Shown piece after piece: positions 17,693-26,076 of a DNA stretch of 64,000 bases (within the stretch, counting starts at the first letter, position 1; every line of letters starts with the position of its first letter). This DNA comes from Rhodospirillaceae bacterium. Lineage in GTDB: Bacteria; Pseudomonadota; Alphaproteobacteria; Bin65. A program made the translations under genes and the position numbers. Below the pieces are notes generated by a model. The model saw only the letters and a program-made list of their open reading frames with translations, searched no databases and was not told where the DNA came from. The stretch covers positions 22,769-86,768 of the forward strand of contig JAPPLJ010000013.1 of NCBI GenBank assembly GCA_028819475.1, read 5' to 3'.

Positions 17693-19171
17693 ATGCCGGT
17701 CGAACAGGCGGAGAGCGGCGCACCGGCGGAAGAGGGCCACCTTTTCGCCGGCTACGAGACCGACCCGGCCTTCTACGACGAGATGTTCGATGCGGACGGC
17801 GCGCCGCGCGCCCATTGCCGCGCATTGCTGGAGTCGCTCGGCGAGACGCCGCACGAAGAGATCGCCGTCATGCAGGAGCGCGCCGAACGGTCGTTCCTGC
17901 ACGAGGGCATCACCTTTTCCGTCTACGGCGAAGCGGGCGCGCTGGAGCGGATCATCCCGATCGACATCATCCCGCGCATCATCGCCGCCGAAGAATGGGA
18001 CTTTCTCGAACGCGGGCTGCGCCAGCGGCTCGAGGCGCTCAACCTGTTCCTCGCCGACATCTACGGGCCCGGGCGGGTCATCGCCGACGGCGTCATCCCC
18101 GCCGACATGGTGCGCGGCTGCCCGCAGTTCCGGATCGCGATGCGTGGCGTGGAGGTTGCGCACAGCACCTATGTCTCGGTCTGCGGCACGGACCTGGTCC
18201 GGACCCATGACGGCTTCCTGGTGCTGGAGGACAATCTGCGGGTTCCCTCGGGCGTGTCCTACATGCTGGCGAACCGGGCGGCGGTCAAAACCAGCCTGCG
18301 TAACGTGTTCCGGCGGCACAAGGTGCGCGGCATCGAGGATTACGGCCGGTTGCTCCGCCGGACGCTGGCGGAGCTGTCGCCGCGCGGCGACCGCGATCCG
18401 ACCATCGTCCTGCTGACCCCCGGCGTTTACAATTCGGCCTTCTACGAGCACATGTTCCTGGCGCGCGAGATGGGCATCGAGCTGGTGCAGGGCAGCGACC
18501 TGGTGGCCCGCAACGGCTTCGTCTACATGCGCACGACCGGCGGGCTGCGCCGCGTCGACGTGATCTACCGGCGGATCGACGACGATTTCCTCGATCCCCT
18601 GGCCTTCCGGCCGGATTCTGTGCTCGGCACGCCCGGCCTGTTCAACGCCTACCGGCTGGGCAACGTCGCCATCGCCAACGCGCCCGGCACGGGCGTCGCC
18701 GACGACAAGAGCGTCTACGCCTATGTGCCGGAGATCATCCGCTATTTCCTCAACGAGGAGCCGCTGCTGGCCAACGTCGAGACCCACCTGTGCCGCAATC
18801 CCGAGGGCTTGGAATACACGCTCGACAATCTGGACAAGCTGGTGGTCAAGGAGGTCGGCGGCTCCGGCGGTCACGGCATGCTGGTCGGGCCGCACGCCAC
18901 GCCGGAAGAGCGCGAGACCTTCGCCGAAGCGATCCGGAGCGATCCGGCGAACTACATTTCCCAGCCGACCCTCGACCTTTCCTGCGCGCCCTGCCTGGCC
19001 GAAGGCGGGGCGGCGCCGCGCCATGTCGATCTCCGTCCGTTCATCCTGCGCGGGCAGGAGACGCGCCTGGTCCCCGGGGCCTTCTGCCGGGTCGCGCTGA
19101 CCCCCGGTTCGCTCGTCGTCAATTCGAGCCAGGGCGGCGGCGGCAAGGACCTCTGGGTGCTTTCCGGGTAA
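17693..19171 (+). CDS. Circularly permuted ATP-grasp type 2 family protein
   Basis: The 492-residue protein is a circularly permuted ATP-grasp enzyme (formerly DUF404/DUF407), a family thought to form amide or peptide bonds on unknown substrates. Recognisable blocks are FYDEMFDADGAPRAHCRAL near the start, LNLFLADIYGPGRVIADG, the nucleotide-binding GTDLVRTHDGFLVLEDNLRVPSG, and the C-terminal VVKEVGGSGGHGMLVGP with FILRGQETRLVPGAFCRVAL. It is followed 4 nt later by an alpha-E domain gene, its usual partner. The transglutaminase-like protein that often completes the set is not next to them. Confidence 0.9.
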   Translation: MPVEQAESGAPAEEGHLFAGYETDPAFYDEMFDADGAPRAHCRALLESLGETPHEEIAVMQERAERSFLHEGITFSVYGEAGALERIIPIDIIPRIIAAEEWDFLERGLRQRLEALNLFLADIYGPGRVIADGVIPADMVRGCPQFRIAMRGVEVAHSTYVSVCGTDLVRTHDGFLVLEDNLRVPSGVSYMLANRAAVKTSLRNVFRRHKVRGIEDYGRLLRRTLAELSPRGDRDPTIVLLTPGVYNSAFYEHMFLAREMGIELVQGSDLVARNGFVYMRTTGGLRRVDVIYRRIDDDFLDPLAFRPDSVLGTPGLFNAYRLGNVAIANAPGTGVADDKSVYAYVPEIIRYFLNEEPLLANVETHLCRNPEGLEYTLDNLDKLVVKEVGGSGGHGMLVGPHATPEERETFAEAIRSDPANYISQPTLDLSCAPCLAEGGAAPRHVDLRPFILRGQETRLVPGAFCRVALTPGSLVVNSSQGGGGKDLWVLSG

Positions 19172-19175
19172 CGCC

Positions 19176-20156
19176 ATGCTGTCGCGCAGCGCACAGGGCC
19201 TGTACTGGATCGGCCGCTATCTCGAGCGGGCGCAGCATGGCTGCCGGCTGATCGCCGACCAGTTCGAAACCATGAAGGACCGGCCGGTCGACGAAATCGA
19301 CAAGAGCTGGCGGCGTCTCTATCAGGGGCTCGGGCGCGTGCCGCTCGGCGGCGAGCTCCGGTCGAACCTGGACGACGAGCAGTTCATGCTGGTCGACGCC
19401 TACACGCTGGCCGACGACCTGACCTTCGAACCCGCCAACCCGGATTCGATCCGCAACTGCCTCGCCAACGCGCGCGAGAATGCCCGCCAGGTGCGCAACG
19501 TCGTCGACGAGGATCTGTGGTCCTGCCTCAACCTCGCCTTCCTCGACCTGCGGGATATCGAGATCCCGGACATCTGGAAAGACCGCCCGAACGAATTCTA
19601 TCGCCGGACCGAAGATGCGGTGCGCACCTTCTTCGGCATCGCCGAGAGCAACATGTACCGCGACAATGGCTGGCACTTCCTGCAGCTCGGCCGGTTCGTG
19701 GAGCGGGCGCAGCTGCTGGCGGCGCTGATCGACGCGCAACTCACCGTCTATCCGGTCGGCGGGCCGCAGGCGGACCCGGACTGGCTGTCGCTGCTGCGCA
19801 TCTGCGCGGCGCGGGATTCCTACGGCCGTCTGCATTCGATGCAGTTCGACCCGGCCGCCGTGGTCGACTTTCTGGTCGCCGATCCGCTGGTTTCCCGCTC
19901 GGTCCGTTATGCCGTGGCCCGGATTTGCGAAGCGCTCGATGCGGCTTCGGCCGGGCGGCCGCTCGCCTTCGAGGCCGGTCGCCGCGCCGGCAGGCTGGCG
20001 GCGCTGATCGACTATGACTGGCCGAACCGCGATCCGGCCGACGACGAAGCCATCCGGGCGACGCTGCATGCGCTCGGCGACGACTGCCGCCGCCTGCACG
20101 ACGATATCGACTCCGCCTATTTCAGCTACGGGATCGAAGAGGGCGCGGACGCGTAA
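19176..20156 (+). CDS. Alpha-E domain-containing protein (DUF403)
   Basis: The 326-residue all-helical protein begins MLSRSAQGLYWIGRYLERAQHGCRLI, the signature opening of alpha-E proteins. The repeated RYLERAQ/RFVERAQLLAALIDAQL pattern and NARENARQVRNVVDEDLW fit the family's helical repeats. Alpha-E proteins occur almost always next to circularly permuted ATP-grasp genes, as here with a 4-nt gap, and are believed to work with them in an uncharacterised peptide-modifying system. The start codon is fixed by this spacing. A dispersed repeat region begins about 30 nt after the stop. Confidence 0.9.
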   Translation: MLSRSAQGLYWIGRYLERAQHGCRLIADQFETMKDRPVDEIDKSWRRLYQGLGRVPLGGELRSNLDDEQFMLVDAYTLADDLTFEPANPDSIRNCLANARENARQVRNVVDEDLWSCLNLAFLDLRDIEIPDIWKDRPNEFYRRTEDAVRTFFGIAESNMYRDNGWHFLQLGRFVERAQLLAALIDAQLTVYPVGGPQADPDWLSLLRICAARDSYGRLHSMQFDPAAVVDFLVADPLVSRSVRYAVARICEALDAASAGRPLAFEAGRRAGRLAALIDYDWPNRDPADDEAIRATLHALGDDCRRLHDDIDSAYFSYGIEEGADA

Positions 20157-20185
20157 CGGCGCGGGGCGTTTCCCAGGAGCGTGTC

Positions 20186-20417
20186 CCTTATTAACCCCAC
20201 ATTTTTCACAAAACCTGCCGCCCCGGCCTCCGAACCGGGGCCCAGAGCCGCAGGGCAAAGCGGCGGATACGGATCCGGGCGACGGCAACGATCCGCGGCG
20301 CGGATTGGACTGCAGGGCTGCGGAAACCCCTGACGCCCATCTCTGAGTGCACCGACCGTCGTGCGATTCCGGACCCCGGCTCGGGGGCCGGGGTAACATG
20401 CTTCCTTATGTTAACCC
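20186..20417. repeat. Second copy of the dispersed GC-rich intergenic repeat
   Basis: The core resembles the element at 8897-9133: CCGCCCCGG...CCGGGGCCCAGAG at the left and CCGGACCCCGGCTCGGGGGCCGGGG at the right, able to fold into strong stems. It is flanked by AT-rich near-direct repeats, CCTTATTAACCC at 20186 and CCTTATGTTAACCC at 20404. It fills nearly all of the 327-nt gap between the alpha-E gene and the convergent histidine kinase. Nothing coding was found. It may act as a bidirectional terminator, but no T-run makes this certain. Confidence 0.45.
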
Positions 20418-20483
20418 GTTAGTGCGAAAGAATTTTCTTGCACACAAGTCTTCGGCGCCCCGATTTCCTGTGAGAAACCCGGG

Positions 20484-22640
20484 CTAGGCAGGCGCCGATT
20501 TCGGCAGTTCGACAATCATTTCGGTGAATTGGCCGGCTTCCGTCTCGACCCGGATGCTGCCGCCGTGCTGACGGATGATGTCGCTGGACAGCGCGAGGCC
20601 GAGCCCGGTGCCCTGGTCGGTCGGCTTGGTCGTGAAGAAGGGATGGAAGATCTTCTCGACCAGTTCGTCCGGGATGCCGCCGCCGTTATCCCGGATGCGG
20701 ATTTCTACGCTCTCGTCGAGGCTCCGCGTTGTCAGCCGCAGCAGCGGTTCGTAGTCGGCGCCGCCCTCCTTCAGCTTGACGGCGTCCGGGTCGGTCTCCT
20801 TCAGCGCCATGCGCTTTTCGCGGGTCGCGTAGCAGGCGTTGGTCACCATGTTCAGGAAGACCCGGCTGAGATCCTGGGGGATCACCTCGATTTCTCCGAC
20901 CGCGGAGTCCAAGTCCTCCTGAATCTCGATATTGAAGTTTGAATCGCTGGCGCGCGCGCTGTGATAGGCGAGCCTGGCATGTTCCGACAGCAGGGCGTTG
21001 ATGTCTGCCGGCCGGCGTTCGCCCGAGCCGCGGCCCATCTGGAGCATGCTCTGGACGATATTGTTCGCCCGCTGGCCGTGCTCCTGGATCGCCTTGAGGT
21101 TGCCGGTGAGATCGCCGGCGATTTCCTCGATCAGCCCGGCCGTGTCGTCTTCGTCGTCTCCCTCGCGGTCTTTCAATACGGCGCGGACCTCCTCGAGCAT
21201 CTCTTCCATCAATTCCACCGAGACTTCAGAGAAATTCTTGATGAAATTCAGCGGATTCTTGATTTCGTGGGCGACTCCCGCGGTCAGTTCGCCGAGTGCG
21301 GCAAGCTTCTCGCGCATGACGATCTGATCCTGGGCCTTTTCGAGTTCGCCCAGCGCGGTCTCGAGCTGATCGTTCTTGCCCTTGAGTTCCTCGGCCAGCT
21401 TCTCCACCAGGTTCAGGCGCTGCACCTCGAGCGCGTGGCGGCGGAAGACTTCGAGCGCCGCCGCCATTTCGCCGACCTCGTCGCGCCCGCCGATATCCAC
21501 CTCGGCCTCGAGGTCGCCTTCGGCCATGCGCCGCATTCGGTCGGACAGGCGCCCCAGCCGGCGCGAAAGGAAGCGGCCGACATAGATCCAGGACAGCAGC
21601 ACCGCACCGACCACGCTGGCGGCGCTGATCAGCAGCAGGAGATTGCGCCCGGTCAGGATCGCCTCGGCCGAGGCGAGGGTCGCCTGCTGGACGTTGGCGC
21701 GGGCGGCCCGGACCAGGCCCTCGGCCCCGGCGACGAGCTCGACGGCCAGGCTGCGGTTGCGCTCCAGGAGATTGCGCTGGCGGCTGTCGACGGCGAGTTC
21801 CCCGGCGCGCAGCCCGAACACATTGTCCGGCCCTTCGCCCAGCGCGATCAGCCGCGCAAACGGCGCGGTCAGCCGCTCACCCAGCGATGTGGCGTTGAGA
21901 CTCGACAGGCGCCGCTTGATGCCGCGGGAGGTGGCTTCGAAGCTCTCGCGCAACGGTTCGAGCAAGGAGGCGTCGGAAATGTTCAGCGCGGTCGCCAGAA
22001 GCTGGACGCCGGTCGTCGCGTCGGACCTGAGTTCGGCGAGATGGCGATAGCGGGTGATCGCCGCCTCGGAGGCATGTTCGGCGCGCGGCGCCGGCGGCTG
22101 GCCGATTTGGCGGTACCCGGTCACCGCGAAGAACAGTTGGTCGTCGATCAGCGGAATCAGGTTGCCGACCAGCCGGCCGCGCAATTCCGTCAATTCCCGG
22201 AGCCGCGCCTGGCGCTGCCCGGCCAGGTCGAAGCGTTTGGCCATCGAGACCTCGATCGCCTCGATATTGGCCATCAGGGCTTCGCCGCTCCGGCGCAGGG
22301 GCCCGGACCGGGACGCCACGCCCTCGATGTCGGTCAGCGCCTTGAGCTGCGCTTCGAACGCCTTTCGGTCCCGGGCGATGCCGCCGGCGATCCGGGCCAG
22401 TTCGCCGGGCGTGGCGGCGGCGGTCAGGCGCGGCGCGGCGGCGACCAGCGTGCCGCTTTGCTGGGCAACCGCGAACGCCGCGGCCATTTCGGGCACGCTG
22501 CCTTCGTTCACCCGGTTCTGCACGTCGCCGACGCGGTCGAAGGAGATCCAGCCGACCAGGCTGGCGACGATGGTGAAGGCCACAGCGCCCCCGATGCCGA
22601 GGTAGAGCTGCGTCGACAGGCTTCTGGGAAGGGGGATCAC
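20484..22640 (-). CDS. Sensor histidine kinase with HAMP domain (TorS-like sensor region)
   Basis: The 718-residue inner-membrane kinase has a first membrane segment near residues 12-32, a long helical periplasmic region (about 33-330), a second membrane segment near 335-355, a HAMP domain, a coiled-coil linker, and a kinase core. The H-box is [15 protein letters not shown] with the phospho-acceptor His458. The ATP-binding N, G1 and G2 motifs are [23 protein letters not shown] and [10 protein letters not shown]. The GTG at 22640 overlaps the stop of the upstream binding-protein gene (GTGA). The likely design is that the binding protein presents ligand to the helical sensor, as TorT does for TorS. 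The receiver-phosphatase at the head of the operon is the probable phosphotransfer target. Confidence 0.9.
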   Translation of the reverse strand: MIPLPRSLSTQLYLGIGGAVAFTIVASLVGWISFDRVGDVQNRVNEGSVPEMAAAFAVAQQSGTLVAAAPRLTAAATPGELARIAGGIARDRKAFEAQLKALTDIEGVASRSGPLRRSGEALMANIEAIEVSMAKRFDLAGQRQARLRELTELRGRLVGNLIPLIDDQLFFAVTGYRQIGQPPAPRAEHASEAAITRYRHLAELRSDATTGVQLLATALNISDASLLEPLRESFEATSRGIKRRLSSLNATSLGERLTAPFARLIALGEGPDNVFGLRAGELAVDSRQRNLLERNRSLAVELVAGAEGLVRAARANVQQATLASAEAILTGRNLLLLISAASVVGAVLLSWIYVGRFLSRRLGRLSDRMRRMAEGDLEAEVDIGGRDEVGEMAAALEVFRRHALEVQRLNLVEKLAEELKGKNDQLETALGELEKAQDQIVMREKLAALGELTAGVAHEIKNPLNFIKNFSEVSVELMEEMLEEVRAVLKDREGDDEDDTAGLIEEIAGDLTGNLKAIQEHGQRANNIVQSMLQMGRGSGERRPADINALLSEHARLAYHSARASDSNFNIEIQEDLDSAVGEIEVIPQDLSRVFLNMVTNACYATREKRMALKETDPDAVKLKEGGADYEPLLRLTTRSLDESVEIRIRDNGGGIPDELVEKIFHPFFTTKPTDQGTGLGLALSSDIIRQHGGSIRVETEAGQFTEMIVELPKSAPA

Positions 22641-23833
22641 TGTGCCGCCGAATCCCGGAGTGTCTCGACCGGGCGGTACCGGCCATCCCTGTCGATGACC
22701 GTCAGGAAGACGCTGTCCGATCCCTGGTTGTCGCTGGCGCCGAAGCGCAGTTTGAACCCATCCAGGTCGATCTCTTTCTTGCGCCTCAGCCGATCCAGGA
22801 AACAGGCCCTGTCCGGCTGCGGACCGCAGTCCCGGAGCGCGGCGATGGCGAGGCGCCCGGCCAGATATCCTTCGAGGGAAACGAAGCCGGGCTGCCCGCC
22901 CTTCGCATGCCTCGCCAGCGCCCGGCGGTAGGCCTTGAGAACGGGCGGCCGGTCCGCCGTCGGAAACGGGACGACCTGAGTCACGAAGACGCCGGCGCCG
23001 CCCGATCCCAGCTCGCGGCGCAGGGCGTTGCTGCCGACGAAGGAGATGGTCATGAACACCGGATCGAAACCGATATGGCGCGCCCACGCGATGAAGGCCG
23101 CCACCGGCCGGTAGGCGCCGACCAGGACGACCGCGCCGGGATTGGCGCTGCGCAGATCGAGCAGGGCGGTCTTGACCGCCGTGGTGTTGCGCGGATACAC
23201 GCCGGTTCCCGCCGGTTTCAGCCCGCGGCGTTCGAGCGCGCGCATCACGCCGCGATACCCCGCCCGGCCGAATGTATCGTCCTGGTACAGCACCGCGATC
23301 CGCTCGATGCCGAGATCGCCGATCAGGCGCGCCACCATTTCCTCGGTTTCCTGGTAGTAGGAAGCCCGCAGGTTCACGACGATCCGCAACTTCGGATCGC
23401 GCAGGAATTCGGCGCCGGTAAACGGCGCCACATAGGGCACGCCGGCAGATGCCGCGACCGGCACCGCGGATCGCGAGGTCGGCGTGCCGACGGCGCCGAT
23501 CAGGGCGAAGACGCCCTCTTCCTTCGCCAGTTTCGCGGTATTCGCGATGGCCGCTTCGGGCTCGTAGGCGTCGTCGAGCGACCGGAGTTCGAGCCGCCGG
23601 CCGTGGACGCCGCCTTTTTCGTTTATCTCGGCGAAGGCGGCTTCAATGCCCAGCCGCATGTTCCGGCCCAAGTCACCGGCAGGGCCGCTGAAGGCGGCGG
23701 ACTGGCCGAACAGCACGCGTGCGGCGGAAACGCCCTGTTCGGCTGCGCCGGCGGGGCCCGCCGCGGCGGGCGCCAGCGCGAAAAGCGCCGCAGCCAGCAG
23801 TGCCACCGACCACCGGCTCGGCGGACGCGTCAT
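22637..23833 (-). CDS. Periplasmic binding protein, branched-chain amino acid type (Peripla_BP_6)
   Basis: The 398-residue protein has a signal peptide (ALLAAALFALAPAAAGPAGA) and the two-lobed LIV-binding pattern: VLFGQSAAFSGPAGDLGRNMRLGIEAAFAEINEKGGVHGR, then GTPTSRSAVPVAASAGVPYVAPFTGAEFLRD, and IERIAVLYQDDTFGRAGYRGV. No permease or ATPase for amino acid transport is nearby. Instead it overlaps the kinase gene by 4 nt on one side and the RsbW-like gene by 4 nt on the other. This context suggests a ligand-presenting sensor component rather than a transporter part. The bound ligand is not predictable; with AmtB upstream a nitrogenous compound is conceivable. Confidence 0.88.
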   Translation of the reverse strand: MTRPPSRWSVALLAAALFALAPAAAGPAGAAEQGVSAARVLFGQSAAFSGPAGDLGRNMRLGIEAAFAEINEKGGVHGRRLELRSLDDAYEPEAAIANTAKLAKEEGVFALIGAVGTPTSRSAVPVAASAGVPYVAPFTGAEFLRDPKLRIVVNLRASYYQETEEMVARLIGDLGIERIAVLYQDDTFGRAGYRGVMRALERRGLKPAGTGVYPRNTTAVKTALLDLRSANPGAVVLVGAYRPVAAFIAWARHIGFDPVFMTISFVGSNALRRELGSGGAGVFVTQVVPFPTADRPPVLKAYRRALARHAKGGQPGFVSLEGYLAGRLAIAALRDCGPQPDRACFLDRLRRKKEIDLDGFKLRFGASDNQGSDSVFLTVIDRDGRYRPVETLRDSAAQ

Positions 23834-24246
23834 TCCTCTCTCCGCTTGACCAGCGTCAAACGGTTGAGGTTGCCGTCCCGCCGATAGCTCGCCTCGTCCA
23901 TCATCGTGAGGACCAGATGGACGCCGAGCCCGCCGATGGCGCGATCCTCGACGGCCGACACCGTATCGGCGTCGGGCGTATCGACCAGCGGGTCGAAAGG
24001 CCGCCCGCTATCGGCCATTTCGATGGTCAGCCGGCCCGGTTCCGACACAAAATCGATCTGCACGGTTTCGCCGGGGCAACCGCCATAGTTGATGACGTTG
24101 GTGAACAGCTCCTCGACGACCAGCTTCACCTCGAATTCGAGCTTGGACGTCCAGCTCTGCTGCGCCGCAAACGCCTCAAGCTCCTCGTGGAGCCGCGCAA
24201 TGTCGTCGAGCGTCGCCGACAACTGCAGGGACAGCTCCGCGCTCAC
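23830..24246 (-). CDS. RsbW/SpoIIAB-like anti-sigma-type serine kinase (HATPase_c_2)
   Basis: The 138-residue protein is a small GHKL ATPase. FEVKLVVEELFTNVINYG is the N-box, and LTIEMADSGRPFDPL with GGLGVHLVLTMMDEASYRR gives the ATP-lid region. This is the RsbW/SpoIIAB class, which phosphorylates a STAS antagonist and otherwise sequesters a sigma factor or another output protein. It starts with GTG in a 4-nt overlap with the phosphatase gene and its stop overlaps the binding-protein start. The STAS protein at the head of the cluster is the expected substrate. The output partner is not in the window. Confidence 0.88.
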   Translation of the reverse strand: MSAELSLQLSATLDDIARLHEELEAFAAQQSWTSKLEFEVKLVVEELFTNVINYGGCPGETVQIDFVSEPGRLTIEMADSGRPFDPLVDTPDADTVSAVEDRAIGGLGVHLVLTMMDEASYRRDGNLNRLTLVKRREE

Positions 24247-25523
24247 TCAGCCCCCTCTCCGCGCCGCAGTATGAGGCAGGTGATGTCGTCGAACTGGGGC
24301 GCGCCGTCAGCGAACACCTTCACCGCCTCGAGAACATCCGCCGTGGCCGCGCGGGCGTCGCTGGGCGGCGATTCGGCGAACACATCGTAGAGACGGTCGA
24401 GCTCGAACTGTTCGCCTTCCTCGTTTTCCGCCTCGGTCACGCCATCGCTGTAGAGAATGGCCGAATCGCCCGGCGCAAGCGTGATCGCATTCTCCTGAAA
24501 GGCGATGTCGGGGAAGATGCCCAGCGCGATCCCGTCAGTCGTCGGCAACAGGCTGGGCGTGCCGTCGGCCCGGAAAATCACCGGCGGATTGTGTCCGCCG
24601 TTGGCATAGACGAATTCCCCCGTGGCCGGATCGAATACGCCGAGAAACAGCGTGACGAACATCGCCGTGTCGTTGTTCTCGCACAGCAGCTGGTTGACTT
24701 CGCGCAGGATTTTCGACGGATCGGACTGGCCGATCGCGGCGCCCCTGAGCAGGGTCCGGCTCGACATCATGAACATCGCCGCCGGGATTCCCTTTCCGGA
24801 TACGTCGGCTACCGCCAGGCCGATGCGACCGCCTTCCATCGGCATCAGGTCGAAAAAATCGCCGCCGACGTCGCGCGCCGCCTCCATGCTGGCAAAGACC
24901 TGATACTGATCGGTCTCGGGGAAACTCGTCGGCAGGATGGATTGCTGCATCCGGTTGGCGAGGCTGAGTTCGTTCTCCAGAACGACGAGCTTGTCGCGGG
25001 ATTCGAGCGCCGAGCGCCAGAGTTCGATCGTCTCCAGGGTTCGCGAAATTGTGATCCGCAGGTCGTCGAAATCGATCGGCTTGGTGACGAAATCGAAAGC
25101 GCCCCGGTTCATCGCCGTGCGGATATTCTTCATGTCGCCATAGGCGGACACGACGACCGAGCGGACATTGGGATCGACCGACGGTATCTGCTCGAGCAAG
25201 GTCAGGCCGTCCATCTCGGGCATGTTGATGTCCGAGAGGACCATGTCGATATCCTGGTGTTCCCGAAGTTCCCTGAGCGCTTCGACACCGTTGCCGGCAA
25301 AGACGAACTCGTATTCGCCGGCGCGAATCTCACGCCTCATGCGCTGACGTACGAGCCGTTCGACATCCGGCTCGTCGTCCACAACCAGGATCTTGTTGGC
25401 TCCCCGTTTGATGGCGCCCTCCTCGTCGTTTCGCCGCCCGAAGTCCCGTTCCGGAATCGGGCCGAACCGGATGTGCCGGAGGCGGTCCCGTTCGGGCGAT
25501 TGCGCTGACCGCCGCGTGGGCAT
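24243..25523 (-). CDS. Response regulator with PP2C-type (SpoIIE/RsbU) phosphatase output
   Basis: The 426-residue protein joins an N-terminal receiver domain (KILVVDDEPDVERL, phospho-acceptor Asp in MVLSDINMPEMDG, conserved Lys in VTKPIDFDDL) through a coiled-coil linker to a SpoIIE-type serine phosphatase. Phosphatase metal-site motifs are AARDVGGDFFDLMP, GLAVADVSGKGIPAAMFM and DSAILYSDGVTEAENEEGE. Phosphorylation by the operon's kinase should switch the phosphatase, which then dephosphorylates the STAS protein. The annotated ATG at 25523 gives a long basic leader without a clear ribosome site, so the true start may be somewhat downstream at a non-ATG codon. Confidence 0.9.
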   Translation of the reverse strand: MPTRRSAQSPERDRLRHIRFGPIPERDFGRRNDEEGAIKRGANKILVVDDEPDVERLVRQRMRREIRAGEYEFVFAGNGVEALRELREHQDIDMVLSDINMPEMDGLTLLEQIPSVDPNVRSVVVSAYGDMKNIRTAMNRGAFDFVTKPIDFDDLRITISRTLETIELWRSALESRDKLVVLENELSLANRMQQSILPTSFPETDQYQVFASMEAARDVGGDFFDLMPMEGGRIGLAVADVSGKGIPAAMFMMSSRTLLRGAAIGQSDPSKILREVNQLLCENNDTAMFVTLFLGVFDPATGEFVYANGGHNPPVIFRADGTPSLLPTTDGIALGIFPDIAFQENAITLAPGDSAILYSDGVTEAENEEGEQFELDRLYDVFAESPPSDARAATADVLEAVKVFADGAPQFDDITCLILRRGEGAE

Positions 25524-25642
25524 CCCGGCGGCAGCGGAAACGCCGATCCGCGCCTGCCGGAAGTCTGGATGTCAATTGCTTTTTCGGAACAGCCTCATCG
25601 CGCGTTGAATTCGGACGTCGGGCGCGAACGGTGCCGCCGGTG

Positions 25643-25984
25643 TCAGCGGTTCAGCGAGTCGAGCGCTTCTGCCTTTGACGGGTGTATCGGCAGGATCTTG
25701 TCGAATCCGCTGATCTCGAAAACCTCGCGGATCCGGTCGGAAAGGGAGCACAGCAGGAGCTTTGCGTCGCGGTTCTGGAGGGACTTGGCGGTCAACAGAA
25801 TGGCGCGCAGCCCCGCGCTGCTGATGTAGACCAGCTTTTCGAAATCCATGATCACGGCGCGGTCGCTGTCTTCGATCGCGGTTCTGACCGCTTCCTCGAA
25901 CTGGACGACATTGGAGCCGTCGATGCGTCCCTCCACATCGGCGGACAGAACGTCGTCAATTCGTTCGGTCGTCACATTCACCAT
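25643..25984 (-). CDS. STAS-domain anti-sigma factor antagonist (RsbV/SpoIIAA-like)
   Basis: The 113-residue single-domain STAS protein contains the phosphorylation loop VYISSAGLRAIL, with candidate serines 55 and 56, and the expected strand-helix pattern (LSADVEGRIDGSNVVQFEEAV). It is the natural substrate of the RsbW-like kinase and of the receiver-phosphatase encoded 119 nt downstream. When unphosphorylated it should bind the kinase and free the output partner. The separate start and the gap to the next gene leave room for an independent promoter. The ammonium transporter ends 92 nt upstream on the same strand. Confidence 0.9.
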   Translation of the reverse strand: MVNVTTERIDDVLSADVEGRIDGSNVVQFEEAVRTAIEDSDRAVIMDFEKLVYISSAGLRAILLTAKSLQNRDAKLLLCSLSDRIREVFEISGFDKILPIHPSKAEALDSLNR

Positions 25985-26076
25985 CGTTTACCCTCCGCGA
26001 TATTCCCGCCGCGCCGGACGCTTCGTCCCGCACCCGCAGGCATCACCCCTTTTTTCCTGAAAAGACTGTCCTGTCC

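Noticed and set aside
20424..20437. GCGAAAGAATTTTC, also found at the end of the Fic operator array
   Set aside because: Only a single 14-base match without the paired half or phasing, and it lies downstream of convergent genes.
20961..22931. Long plus-strand frame antisense to the histidine kinase
   Set aside because: The composition is typical of a shadow frame and the kinase domains are intact on the minus strand.
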